Assembly (NCBI GenBank): GCA_002389505.1
Contig: DGPA01000038.1
Location: 7,708 to 71,707, forward strand
DNA: 64,000 nucleotides
Source of the DNA: Halieaceae bacterium UBA4452
GTDB taxonomy: Bacteria; Pseudomonadota; Gammaproteobacteria; Pseudomonadales; Halieaceae
Direction of reading: 5' to 3'
Part shown: positions 42,482-51,265 of the stretch, piece by piece
Position numbering within the stretch: position 1 is the stretch's first letter
How the letters are laid out: each line of letters opens with the position of its first letter
The notes under the pieces: generated by a model
Told to the model about the DNA's origin: nothing
What the model saw: the letters and a program-made list of their open reading frames with translations, nothing else
Database searches by the model: none
Made by a program: the position numbers and the translations under genes

Positions 42482-44569
42482 ATGAAACCCGTTTTCAACG
42501 CCACCACGACTGTTCATTGGCATCAAACCGCGGCCTACCTCTCGCTATTGTGCATCTTGGCTGTCGCAAGCCACAGTGCCCACGCTAATATTGCTGATGA
42601 GGTCATAGAAACGGTAGTCGTTACGGCAACGAGAGGCGATAGTTTGGGCAGTGAACTACCCCTGAGTTGGTCATCCATCGGTAGTGATGCCATAGCGTTT
42701 ACCGTGCCGCAACATAGTAACCAACTACTGCAACGCGCAGCCGGTACATGGATTAGTCGTAACAACGGACAAGAATCATTAATTTCGTTGCGCTCCCCGG
42801 TATTTACCGGTACGGGCAGCTGTGGCGCATTCTTAACCGCTGCTGATGGCATATCGCTGCGTGCCCCAGGATTTTGTAACGTTAACCAGCTGTTTGATGC
42901 CAATCTAGCGCAAGCGGGAGCCGTTGAGATCATTCGTGGACCAGCGACCGCGATTTATGGCACAAACGCGATGCACGGGGTTATCGATATTCGCTCTGCC
43001 TCTGCAACCACGAGCAAGAACGCCCTACGTATTGATGTGGGTGCGCGAGACTATTACCGAGCGTTAGGAAGCGTTGTACGACCAGAGTCAGGTATTGCCG
43101 TGCACCTACAAACCACGACTTATGGTGGCTATCAAGATGACTCCGGTTATGACCAGCAAAAACTGACCCTTCGTCAAGATCTACAGCGGGGTAATTGGGC
43201 GATCACTTCGGTACTCGACGGCATGAATATTAATCAAGAAACCGCCGGCTATGTGCAAGGAAATTTAATTTACGAGGACGAGACGGCGAGCAAAAACAAT
43301 CCCAACCCTGAGGCCTATCGTGATGCATGGTCAGTCCGGGGACATCTCAGCGCGTCCAGAGTACTGAGCGAAACAACCCGTTTCACCCTTACCCCTTACT
43401 TCCGCAATAACGCCATGAGATTTCTGCAACATTACCTTCCCTGGCAGTCGACCGAGGAAAATGGCCACAAAAGTCTAGGCCTACAGTCCACCCTGCATAC
43501 TGAACACGATGCGAGAGGATGGGCGATAGGTGCTGATATTGATTACACCCAAGGTTGGCTTAAAGAAACACAAGATCAACCATTTAGTCCCAATCAGCCC
43601 GTGGGGGTTCATTACGACTACGAGGTCGATGCCGTCGTTTATGGCGGCTTTATACAGGGCCACCAAGCGCTAAACGAGCGATGGCGGATTGATGGAGGAT
43701 TGCGAATAGAGCAGACGCGTTACGACTACAGCAATTTCACCGAGGATGGAAACGCCTGCGACCCCGCAGCAAGCGCCTGTCGCTTTTATCGACCGGCGAA
43801 TAGAACTGACAGCTTCACCAATGTTTCAGGCAACCTTGCTATCAGCTATGACTTAGGTCCGGTGCGCACTTACGGTCGCCTTGCAAGGGGCTTTAGAGCG
43901 CCCCAGGCCGCCGAACTCTATCGACTGCAAGCCGGCCAACAAGTCGCAGACTTAGATGCCGAGCAACTGGATAGCGTCGAGCTAGGTCTACGCGGTACTT
44001 ATGCGGGCACACTGAGCTACGGCATCAATGGCTATGTGATGCGTAAAAAGGAAGTCATTTTTCAGGATCGGGATCGACAAAATGTCAGCGGCGCTGATAC
44101 TGACCATAAAGGAATAGAAATTGAACTAGCGTGGCAAATCAACAGCGTGTGGTATGCCCAGGTCGCAGCCAATGTAGCCGATCATGAATACGCTAGCTCG
44201 ATTCAACTGATTGGCTCACGGGGGGATATTCTCGGTAATACTATTGATACCGCCCCTGAGCACTTCGGTAGTGCACGTATCGGCGCCGAGACCGTTATAG
44301 CCAATCGGTTTACCAAGGCCGAGCTCGAGTTCGTTTGGATAGATGACTATTTCGTCGATCCGAACAATGCCAACACTTATGAAGGTCATTCGCTGTGGAA
44401 TCTTCGCGTTGATATATCCGCTAGCGAAACGCTCACGGCCAGTCTAGCCATTACCAACTTGGCGAATACGCGATATGCGGAGAGAGCCGACTTTGGGTTT
44501 GGAAACTTCCGCTATTTTGTCGGCGAACCCCGCAGTGCCATGGTCTCACTGAATTACCAGTTTGACTGA
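42482..44569 (+). CDS. TonB-dependent outer-membrane receptor
   Basis: 695 residues from ATG 42482 (an in-frame ATG lies 36 nt upstream). A signal peptide ends near residue 35 (HSAHA), then a TonB box-like ETVVVTATR near 43-51, a plug domain with EIIRGPATAIYGTNAMHGVI near 150-169, and a 22-strand-type barrel ending in NYQFD. The plug has two cysteines (114 and 132) and an extracellular loop has another pair (CDPAASACRF), likely disulfides. The substrate is not readable: catecholate siderophore, cobalamin or another ligand. No cobalamin riboswitch or Fur box was recognised upstream. Ends in an intrinsic terminator. Confidence 0.9.
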   Translation: MKPVFNATTTVHWHQTAAYLSLLCILAVASHSAHANIADEVIETVVVTATRGDSLGSELPLSWSSIGSDAIAFTVPQHSNQLLQRAAGTWISRNNGQESLISLRSPVFTGTGSCGAFLTAADGISLRAPGFCNVNQLFDANLAQAGAVEIIRGPATAIYGTNAMHGVIDIRSASATTSKNALRIDVGARDYYRALGSVVRPESGIAVHLQTTTYGGYQDDSGYDQQKLTLRQDLQRGNWAITSVLDGMNINQETAGYVQGNLIYEDETASKNNPNPEAYRDAWSVRGHLSASRVLSETTRFTLTPYFRNNAMRFLQHYLPWQSTEENGHKSLGLQSTLHTEHDARGWAIGADIDYTQGWLKETQDQPFSPNQPVGVHYDYEVDAVVYGGFIQGHQALNERWRIDGGLRIEQTRYDYSNFTEDGNACDPAASACRFYRPANRTDSFTNVSGNLAISYDLGPVRTYGRLARGFRAPQAAELYRLQAGQQVADLDAEQLDSVELGLRGTYAGTLSYGINGYVMRKKEVIFQDRDRQNVSGADTDHKGIEIELAWQINSVWYAQVAANVADHEYASSIQLIGSRGDILGNTIDTAPEHFGSARIGAETVIANRFTKAELEFVWIDDYFVDPNNANTYEGHSLWNLRVDISASETLTASLAITNLANTRYAERADFGFGNFRYFVGEPRSAMVSLNYQFD

Positions 44570-44600
44570 CCAGACACCATAAGCAACTCGCGATGACAAA

Positions 44601-44646
44601 GGGCGGGACTTACCCCACAGCAATCTCCCGCCCCCATGTTTTTTAA
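44601..44646 (+). terminator. Intrinsic terminator of the TonB receptor gene
   Basis: GGGCGGGA (44601-44608) pairs with TCCCGCCC (44626-44633) across a 17-nt loop, followed within 5 nt by a T run to 44644. It lies 31 bp past the receptor stop and faces the end of trpS. Confidence 0.65.
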
Positions 44647-44675
44647 ACATCTATCGAGACACACATGGCTGACGT

Positions 44676-45683
44676 TTAGGCGTACGGGCGTAACCCGACT
44701 GCGTCGCGGACTCGCGCCAATAACGTGGCACTGTGAGGGCGTAAACGCTCAGCACCGGCCTGTAAAATCGCCTCAAGCTGCTGTGGGTCGTCTATTAGTT
44801 GTCGGTATCGCTCTCGAGCGGGAGCAAGCTCGTCATTCACTCGCTCGAATAACTGTGTTTTCGCTTCACCCCAGCCTATGCCGTCAAGGAATGCTTGCCG
44901 CATAAACTCCCGCTCTGCCTCATCGGCAAACGCACACCATAGTTGAAATACCGTTGAATCATGGGGATCCTTTGCTTCACCCGGCTCGAGCAGGTTAGTT
45001 TTGATTTTATTAATGCCCTTCTTCAACTGTTTTTCCGTGCCGAATAGCGGAATGGTATTACCGTAGCTTTTACTCATCTTACGGCCGTCTAAGCCCTGTA
45101 ATACCGAAACGTTATCGTCAACGACCGCCTTGGGTAAGGTAAAAATATCGCCAAAGTTATGGTTAAAGCGCTGGGCAATATCCCGCGCCATCTCAACGTG
45201 TTGGATTTGATCACGGCCCACGGGCACTTCGTGAGCATTAAAAATCAGTATATCTGCAGCCATTAACACCGGATACGAAAAAAGTCCCATCGTGATACCA
45301 AAATCAGGATCCTCCCCGGCGTCTTGATTAGCGTGCACTGCCGCTTTATACGCATGGGCTCGATTCATCAGGCCCTTAGCAGCGTTGCAGGTCAACACCC
45401 AAGAGAGCTCAGTAATTTCAGGAATATCCGATTGACGATAAAAATGCACCTGTGCAGGATCGAGCCCAAGAGCAAGCCAGGTGGCGGCAATTTCACGACT
45501 TGATTGCGCCACAGCTAGTGGATCGCTAGATTTTATCAGTGCGTGAAGGTCAGCCAAAAATAGGTAGGCGTCAACATCAGCGCGTTTTGAGGCCGCTATC
45601 GCAGGACGTATGGCACCAACAAGATTGCCCAAATGGGGCGTTCCTGTGGTGGTGATGCCGGTCAATACCCGGGTTACGTTCAT
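44676..45683 (-). CDS. trpS: Tryptophanyl-tRNA synthetase
   Basis: 335 residues, class I synthetase. The HIGH-like motif is TPHLGNLVG near 14-22 and the KMSKS loop is GRKMSKSYGN near 197-206; FLADLHALI and HVEMARDIA are typical of TrpRS. It charges tRNA-Trp. ATG 45683 has GGAGA 7 nt upstream; the frame's first ATG at 45707 lies in the apeB stop region. Last gene of the tsaB-uppP-apeB-trpS run. Confidence 0.96.
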   Translation of the reverse strand: MNVTRVLTGITTTGTPHLGNLVGAIRPAIAASKRADVDAYLFLADLHALIKSSDPLAVAQSSREIAATWLALGLDPAQVHFYRQSDIPEITELSWVLTCNAAKGLMNRAHAYKAAVHANQDAGEDPDFGITMGLFSYPVLMAADILIFNAHEVPVGRDQIQHVEMARDIAQRFNHNFGDIFTLPKAVVDDNVSVLQGLDGRKMSKSYGNTIPLFGTEKQLKKGINKIKTNLLEPGEAKDPHDSTVFQLWCAFADEAEREFMRQAFLDGIGWGEAKTQLFERVNDELAPARERYRQLIDDPQQLEAILQAGAERLRPHSATLLARVRDAVGLRPYA

Positions 45684-45699
45684 GGTTGGTCTCCGGTCA

Positions 45700-46980
45700 T
45701 CAAGCAATACGATTTAAAAAACCAGTGAGCAGTGTTTCGAGATAAGCCGGATCCCGGCTACCGGCCAACTCACGAATACTGTGCATGCCCAAGGTAGGCA
45801 CCCCTAAATCAATAGTATCAATACCGGTTTCACTGGCAGTGATAGGCCCTATAGTACTGCCACAGCCTAGATCTGTGCGCACGACAAAATTCTGGATAGG
45901 CACATCGACACGCTCTGCAAGTAATCGTAGCAGCGCTGCTCCTGTCCCCGACGTTGCATAACGCTGATTGCGATTGATTTTTATGACCGGCCCTGCGTTT
46001 AATAATGGTCCATGGTTTTCATCATGCTTATCACTGAAATTTGGGTGGACAGCGTGGGCATTATCAACCGACACCATCACTGCTTGGGTTCGCAGCCTTC
46101 GATTCTCGACGTTGTTGGCGCTGATAGCCGAAATGAAGTCGGTCAACATGGGGCCTTGAGCGCCCACCGCAGAAGCGCTACCCACTTCCTCATGATCATT
46201 GCAAATAAGCACACTCCAATGAGCAGCACTAGCGGCCAATAGCGCGCGCATACCAATGAAGCAGCTGAGCAAATTATCCAATCGCGCGGAGGCAATGAAA
46301 TCTTCATCGAGGCCAATCAGTGAGGGTGGCTGAGTGTCATAAAGCGACATCTCGTAATCCAATATCCGAATATCGCCAACCCAAGGCAGTTGCTTTCGCA
46401 ATTGCCTAGCTAGCAATGAGCGAAAATCTACGGCATCTTCAGTCCGCGCTTCGAGTAGCACGGGTAATATATCTCGCTGTGGATTAACGCTTCGACTGTT
46501 GTTTGCCTCTCGATCGAGGTGTATCGCCAAACTTGGAATAGTGGCTAGGGGTTTTTTAAAATCGATGAGTTGTTTTTGCAAATTCCCCTCGGCATCAACA
46601 AAATTGACTCGGCCCGCTAGCGATAGGTCTCGATCGAACCACGGGTTAAGTAGTGCTCCCCCGTATACATCGACCGCCAGCTGTACCACCCCATGTACGA
46701 CTTTAATAGGATTAGGCTTGACCGATAAGTTAGGGCTGTCAGTGTGGGCGCCGATAAATCGTACGCCTTGGTCAGGGGACGCTTGTCCCGCGCGAAAGGC
46801 AATGATGGAGCTGTCATTGCGCGTGTAAAAGTAACCTTTGCCGGGCTCTAAGATGACGCCATCAATGCCCTCAAGCTCCACAAAACCCCCAGCAGTCAGT
46901 CGCCCCGCCATAGCGGCAACGGCATGGAAAGGCGTCGTTGCCTCAGCCAGAAATTGAAGCAATTCATCGACAACAGACAT
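45700..46980 (-). CDS. apeB: M18 family aminopeptidase
   Basis: 426 residues, the M18 (aspartyl aminopeptidase) length. Zinc and catalytic regions: FIGAHTDSPNLSVKPNP near 75-91, NPWFDRDLSLAGR near 112-124, ICNDHEEVGSASAVGAQGP near 247-265 and TLGMHSIRELAGS near 394. It removes N-terminal residues, often acidic, from peptides in the cytoplasm. Starts 2 nt after the uppP stop and lies 16 bp before trpS. Confidence 0.92.
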   Translation of the reverse strand: MSVVDELLQFLAEATTPFHAVAAMAGRLTAGGFVELEGIDGVILEPGKGYFYTRNDSSIIAFRAGQASPDQGVRFIGAHTDSPNLSVKPNPIKVVHGVVQLAVDVYGGALLNPWFDRDLSLAGRVNFVDAEGNLQKQLIDFKKPLATIPSLAIHLDREANNSRSVNPQRDILPVLLEARTEDAVDFRSLLARQLRKQLPWVGDIRILDYEMSLYDTQPPSLIGLDEDFIASARLDNLLSCFIGMRALLAASAAHWSVLICNDHEEVGSASAVGAQGPMLTDFISAISANNVENRRLRTQAVMVSVDNAHAVHPNFSDKHDENHGPLLNAGPVIKINRNQRYATSGTGAALLRLLAERVDVPIQNFVVRTDLGCGSTIGPITASETGIDTIDLGVPTLGMHSIRELAGSRDPAYLETLLTGFLNRIA

Positions 46981-46982
46981 TC

Positions 46983-47816
46983 TTAGCCCCCAAACCCGAT
47001 AACGGCAAATAACCCAATACCCAACAACAGGCGATAATAGACAAAAGGCATCAAACCCATACGATTCAGCGCCGCTAAAAATAGGGCGATAGTCGCGTAC
47101 GCACTAATAGCTGCCACAGTAGCCGCGACCAGCATTTGCATGAGGGATACACGGGCTTCAATGCCCGATGCCAACTCCAAAGCCAAAAATAACATGGCTC
47201 CCAAGATCACGGGCACTGATAAAAGAAAAGAAAACCGAGCGGCTACCGCTGGGCTGTAACCCAAAAATAAGCCCACAGTAATCGTGATGCCAGAACGCGA
47301 TGTACCGGGAACCAGTGCCAGTATCTGGGCTACACCAATAATAACAGCATGCCTCAAACGCACTGAATCGCCCACAGTATAGCTACCGCCAGACTCTATC
47401 AGTTTGTGGCGGCTATGATAATGAGACCATCCTAACAAAATACCAAACAGTAGCGTTGTGGTCGCGATAACGGGTAGAACACGAAGAGTGCTCTCAATAA
47501 AACCATTCAGCAGTAGACCAGCGACTAGCACGGGCAATGTCGCTGCCACTAGGCTCCATAGCTCTCTAGGGGTTCCACCAACAGTCGGCCGCGCCTGAGG
47601 TAGTATATCGCCAATAAGCGCCAGCAGGTCACGCCAGAAATAAACCACGACGGCGACCAAGGTTCCCATGTGGACAGCCACATCAAACATCAGGCCTTGA
47701 TCTTTCCATCCCAGTAGTAGCGAGGGCAAAATTAAGTGAGCAGAACTTGATATAGGCAAGAATTCACTGAAGCCCTGAATCACAGCCAATGCCAGTGTTT
47801 GCCAGCCATCAAACAC
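46983..47816 (-). CDS. uppP: Undecaprenyl-diphosphatase (UppP/BacA)
   Basis: 277 residues with 7-8 membrane helices. The active-site motifs are visible: GFSEFLPISSSAHLIL near 15-30 (E and the SSSAH segment) and PGTSRSGITITVGLFLG near 190-206. It dephosphorylates undecaprenyl pyrophosphate, recycling the cell-wall lipid carrier and giving bacitracin tolerance. I prefer GTG 47816, which overlaps the tsaB stop by 8 bp; an ATG at 47864 is the alternative and would give 16 more residues. Neither has a strong ribosome site, fitting translational coupling to tsaB. Confidence 0.9.
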   Translation of the reverse strand: MFDGWQTLALAVIQGFSEFLPISSSAHLILPSLLLGWKDQGLMFDVAVHMGTLVAVVVYFWRDLLALIGDILPQARPTVGGTPRELWSLVAATLPVLVAGLLLNGFIESTLRVLPVIATTTLLFGILLGWSHYHSRHKLIESGGSYTVGDSVRLRHAVIIGVAQILALVPGTSRSGITITVGLFLGYSPAVAARFSFLLSVPVILGAMLFLALELASGIEARVSLMQMLVAATVAAISAYATIALFLAALNRMGLMPFVYYRLLLGIGLFAVIGFGG

Positions 47817-48510
47817 GACGCGGTTGCTCTGATAATTTTTTCCAGCCAATATCTTGCTGTACATAGGCTGGGGTTAACTCATGAGGCTTGCACAACTGAC
47901 TGCGGTCAACATGGTTCGAAATAAAGCCGGCCATTGTAGCTCCACTAGGTCTTACGGCGTCGAGTAACAGCGTCGAAGAATCAATGACCGGCGTCACGCC
48001 GGGGTCAAAAAAATGACAGGCTGAGCCAATCACATAGCTGGCGATCCCGCCAGCAGGGGCTGGCAGATCGCTAACCGTGCTAATACCCGGCTCTGAAAGG
48101 GGCGATAACCCACCATCAGAACAGCTGAACCAGCGCCAATACAATTGACCAATATGAGCATCGATACAACTCAGCACTAAACCACTGGCACGAGGATTTT
48201 CCACCGCAAAAACCTGCGCCTGATTCTCCAGAGAACACATAGGTAGAACCAGCTTATCGAGGGACCAGGCTAGACCTTGGGTAATACTGGCAGCTATTCG
48301 CAGACCGGTAAAAGATCCAGGGCCCACACCACAGGCAAATATATCAATCGCATTGATGGGGTATTGATCGAGAAGATCATCAATCATGGAGAAAATATGT
48401 TTATCGTGGGCTCGAGGCAGCAGCTGATGTAAACCTGTAACACCGTGTTGCGTGGCCAACCCTATAGAACAGGCATCGGTCGACGTATCGATAGCAAGAA
48501 CGTTTTGCAT
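47809..48510 (-). CDS. tsaB: tRNA threonylcarbamoyladenosine biosynthesis protein TsaB
   Basis: 233 residues, ASKHA fold. NVLAIDTSTDACSIGL near 3-18 and VGPGSFTGLRIAASITQGLA near 62-81 are the TsaB hallmarks; the C-terminus has LTPAYVQQDIGWK, the usual end before the tail. TsaB scaffolds TsaD in making t6A37 of tRNAs. First gene of a four-gene minus-strand run; divergent from the MobA-like gene. Confidence 0.94.
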   Translation of the reverse strand: MQNVLAIDTSTDACSIGLATQHGVTGLHQLLPRAHDKHIFSMIDDLLDQYPINAIDIFACGVGPGSFTGLRIAASITQGLAWSLDKLVLPMCSLENQAQVFAVENPRASGLVLSCIDAHIGQLYWRWFSCSDGGLSPLSEPGISTVSDLPAPAGGIASYVIGSACHFFDPGVTPVIDSSTLLLDAVRPSGATMAGFISNHVDRSQLCKPHELTPAYVQQDIGWKKLSEQPRRV

Positions 48511-48586
48511 GGTTGGTCAGCGTAGGTTGTCAGCATTAGATGAGTTAAGCTGATGATTATCACACACTCCTGTGGAGCTTTATACG

Positions 48587-49147
48587 TTGGAACAAATAAC
48601 CCTAGGGTTTCTCGCGGGTGGCAAAGGACAGCGATTAAAAAACCGAGATAAAGGCCTGCTAGTCATCGATGGCCAACCGCAAATTGGTCGATTAATCGAT
48701 CAAATACCTGAGCACCGCACCAATGTTTTCATTGTCTGCCGCAGAAATGCATGGCTTTACGCCCATTACGCGACCCACATTTTTTGTGATGCAAGTCGAG
48801 ACCAAGGGCCTACAGCGGGGGTAGTCGCGTTGCTAGACGCCTGCCATACCTCGCACTTGGCGATTATTCCCTGCGATCAACAACACATTCCCAGTCATTG
48901 GCGGGCATGGTTACAAGACGCGGGCAATCATGGGGACACTGGTTACTTCGCCACTGAAGCAGGTCAGCACACACCGCTGTCCCTAATACCCACGAACCAA
49001 AAAAATAAGGCTACAGATTATTATGATGGTGGCGGACGTTCGCTGTTTGGCCTGTATCAAGCCTTAGCATTGTCCCCTCTTGAGTGCCCGGGAGCAGCAA
49101 GTGATATTGATATGTCGAGTCAATTAAACGCGCTTGGGGATCATTAA
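48587..49147 (+). CDS. Molybdenum cofactor guanylyltransferase-like protein (MobA family)
   Basis: 186 residues, NTP-transferase fold. LAGGKGQRLKNRDKGLLVIDG near residues 8-28 is the nucleotide-binding MobA start, and DASRDQGPTAGVVALLDAC near 68-86 matches the next conserved block. MobA adds GMP to molybdopterin. I start it at TTG 48587 because GGAG lies 9 nt upstream; a GTG 15 nt earlier has no ribosome site. The middle (DAGNHGDTGYFATEAGQH) and the aspartates after it are less typical, so a diverged homologue cannot be excluded. No other molybdenum genes are nearby. Confidence 0.72.
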   Translation: MEQITLGFLAGGKGQRLKNRDKGLLVIDGQPQIGRLIDQIPEHRTNVFIVCRRNAWLYAHYATHIFCDASRDQGPTAGVVALLDACHTSHLAIIPCDQQHIPSHWRAWLQDAGNHGDTGYFATEAGQHTPLSLIPTNQKNKATDYYDGGGRSLFGLYQALALSPLECPGAASDIDMSSQLNALGDH

Positions 49148-49179
49148 CTAGCCGCATTGACCCATACCAACCCATAAAA

Positions 49180-49202
49180 AAAGCCGACCTATGGTCGGCT
49201 TT
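49180..49202. terminator. Bidirectional intrinsic terminator
   Basis: Perfect 10-bp stem AAAGCCGACC / GGTCGGCTTT with a 3-nt loop, A run before and T run within the stem's end. It lies 32 bp past the MobA-like stop and 23 bp past the stop of the convergent histone-like gene, so it can serve both. Confidence 0.88.
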
Positions 49203-49225
49203 GGTTCCGTCTAAGACCTAAGCGA

Positions 49226-49618
49226 TTACTTCTTCGCTTTTTTCTTGGCGGGTGCTTTTTTCTTAGCGGGAGCTTTCTTCTTCGCTACCGCTTTTTTAGC
49301 CGGTGCTTTTTTCTTGGCGGGTGCTTTTTTCTTGGCTACCGCTTTTTTAGCCGGTGCTTTTTTCTTGGCGGGTGCTTTTTTCTTGGCTACCGCTTTTTTA
49401 GCTGGTGCTTTTTTCTTGGCGGGGGCTTTTTTCTTCGCTACCGCTTTTTTGGCCGGTGCCTTTTTCTTGGCGGGGGCTTTTTTCTTGGCTACTGCTTTCT
49501 TAGCAACTGCTTTTTTAGCTGCAGGCTTTTTCTTAACTACTTTTTTTGCGGAAGCTTTCTTTACTGTGGTTTTTTTAGCTGAACTCTTTTTTGCTGCGGT
49601 CTTCTTTGCGGCTGCCAT
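49226..49618 (-). CDS. Histone H1-like lysine/alanine/proline-rich protein (AlgP-like)
   Basis: 130 residues made almost only of A, K, P, V, S and T. After a 30-residue KKTAAKK/SAKKTT start comes a tandem array of a 17-residue unit, AVAKKKAPAKKKAPAKK, about five copies. Such tails bind DNA like histone H1; AlgP of Pseudomonas, a regulator of alginate genes, has the same composition. There is no folded DNA-binding domain. ATG 49618 has GGAGA 8 nt upstream. Copy number of the repeat is likely to vary between strains. It follows adk on the same strand after a 95-bp gap. Confidence 0.85.
   Translation of the reverse strand: MAAAKKTAAKKSSAKKTTVKKASAKKVVKKKPAAKKAVAKKAVAKKKAPAKKKAPAKKAVAKKKAPAKKKAPAKKAVAKKKAPAKKKAPAKKAVAKKKAPAKKKAPAKKAVAKKKAPAKKKAPAKKKAKK
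49240..49500. repeat. 51-bp tandem repeat inside the histone-like gene
   Basis: About five near-identical copies of a 51-bp unit encoding the 17-residue KKAPAKKAVAKKKAPA-type block. Copies differ mainly at third codon positions (for example GGT or GGG, GCC or GCT on the plus strand), so the array is not perfectly recent. Edges are approximate. Confidence 0.8.
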
Positions 49619-49713
49619 ACACATCTCCAATTAAACGGCGGGGTGTTGATGTGAAAGCTACCAGCGTTTTTTCTCTGAGACAAGTGGTGGTTACAAAAAA
49701 ATAATAATAATAA

Positions 49714-50349
49714 TTAAGCGAGGCATTGGCGAATTTGTTTTGTAATGTCAGCCACTGAGCCCACACCCCCAATGCAATGGTAACGAGGTCCTGCTAGCGT
49801 CTGATAGAAAGCGACTAAAGGCTGTGTTTGCTGTTCATACACTGACAAACGTTTTCGAACTGTCTCCTCACGATCATCATCGCGTTGGACTAACGCCTCT
49901 CCTGTCTCATCATCGACACCGTCTTTTTTAGGCGGATTATGCGCCGTATGATAAATCCGACCGCTACCCAAATGGATTCGGCGACCGCTTAACCGAGCAA
50001 CGATTTCTTCATGATCAACGTCAATTTCTATGACATGGTCGACAGTGATATTGGCATCGACCATCGCTTGAGCCTGAGGGATGGTGCGTGGAAAACCATC
50101 AAATAAACAGCCATTAGCACAATCAGGCTGGGCTAACCGATCTTTCACTAATCCAATAATCAGGTCATCAGAGACCAATCCCCCCGCATCCATGATCGCC
50201 TTCGCCTGAATACCGAGCTCAGTACCTTCAGACACCGCAGCGCGCAGCATATCCCCTGTCGAAATTTGAGGAATAGTATAGGTGTCACACAAAAACTGAG
50301 CCTGGGTGCCCTTACCTGCGCCCGGTGCGCCTAAAAGGATAATTCGCAT
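49714..50349 (-). CDS. adk: Adenylate kinase
   Basis: 211 residues. P-loop GAPGAGKGTQAQF near 7-19, NMP-binding QISTGDMLR near 28-36, FDGFPRTIPQAQAM near 83-96 and a full LID region from about 120 to 160 (GRRIHLGSGRIYH, RDDDREETVRKRL). It interconverts AMP, ADP and ATP. AGGA precedes the ATG by 8 nt. No zinc-type cysteines in the LID. Confidence 0.97.
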   Translation of the reverse strand: MRIILLGAPGAGKGTQAQFLCDTYTIPQISTGDMLRAAVSEGTELGIQAKAIMDAGGLVSDDLIIGLVKDRLAQPDCANGCLFDGFPRTIPQAQAMVDANITVDHVIEIDVDHEEIVARLSGRRIHLGSGRIYHTAHNPPKKDGVDDETGEALVQRDDDREETVRKRLSVYEQQTQPLVAFYQTLAGPRYHCIGGVGSVADITKQIRQCLA

Positions 50350-50437
50350 AGCTTTTTCCTTACCTTCGTACCACTGTTATCTTCGACCACCCCACGAGGC
50401 AAACAAAAGTACACAGCCGCGGTAGCGCTGACAAGTA

Positions 50438-51265
50438 CTAATCCGATGCTTTTGCTGCCTGCCACAGCGTATGCAGCTGTTCGGGTGTGTATTTTTCTAG
50501 CGACGTGTTGCTGGCCATCGCCTCCGCCTCCATCATACGGAAGCGGCGTTCAAACTTACGATTGGCACGTCTAAGTGCCCTTTCGTTATCCATGCGCAAA
50601 TGTCTTCCGACATTGACCGCACTAAAGAGAACATCGCCCAATTCATCCTCTATATGATCGGTGTCACCATCGGCCAGAGCTTCCTTCAACTCCCCTATTT
50701 CATCCTCAAGGTTGCTGAGAACCTGTTTGAATTCGGACCAGTCGACGCCCGCATTGGCGGCCCGTTTTTGTAATTTTTGAGCCCGTGCTAACGCGGGTAG
50801 CGCGAGAGGCACATCGTCCAGAGCGCCATGCTGAGCTTTAGCTGCACGCTCTCGCTGTTTCAGCGCCTCCCAACTCACGCTGACGGATTCGGCACTAGCC
50901 GGGGCTCGTTCACCGCCATCAATATCGCCCTGTGGAAAAATATGGGGGTGCCGTCGAATCAGCTTATCAACTAAGCCATGGACCACCGACTCAAAGTCAA
51001 AGGCTTTTTCCTCACTGCCCAACTGACTATAAAAAATCACTTGAAAAAGCACATCACCCAGCTCTTCAGCCACGTGAGGCAAGTCCTGTCGCTCAATCGC
51101 GTCAGCCAGTTCATAGCATTCCTCTAGCGTTGACGGAACGATAGATTCAAAAGACTGCTTGATATCCCAAGGACAACCCTTCTCGGGATCGCGTAATATC
51201 GTCATCACTTTCAGCAAATCGTCAATAGAGTAGTGCCAATCTTCGCTGCCACACTCAACGTTCAT
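50438..51265 (-). CDS. mazG: Nucleoside triphosphate pyrophosphohydrolase MazG
   Basis: 275 residues with two MazG domains. The first has CPWDIKQSFESI near 31-42 and EELGDVLFQVIFYSQL near 66-81; the second has LEDEIGELKEAL and EDELGDVLFSAVNVGRHL near 205-222. It hydrolyses NTPs and lowers ppGpp-related nucleotides. The ATGA start overlaps the relA stop by 4 bp; relA-mazG coupling is common in gammaproteobacteria. Confidence 0.95.
   Translation of the reverse strand: MNVECGSEDWHYSIDDLLKVMTILRDPEKGCPWDIKQSFESIVPSTLEECYELADAIERQDLPHVAEELGDVLFQVIFYSQLGSEEKAFDFESVVHGLVDKLIRRHPHIFPQGDIDGGERAPASAESVSVSWEALKQRERAAKAQHGALDDVPLALPALARAQKLQKRAANAGVDWSEFKQVLSNLEDEIGELKEALADGDTDHIEDELGDVLFSAVNVGRHLRMDNERALRRANRKFERRFRMMEAEAMASNTSLEKYTPEQLHTLWQAAKASD

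Noticed and set aside
49245..49634. A 129-codon frame on the plus strand rich in alanine and phenylalanine
   Set aside because: It is the exact complement of the lysine-rich histone-like gene; its repeats mirror that gene and it has no independent start signal.
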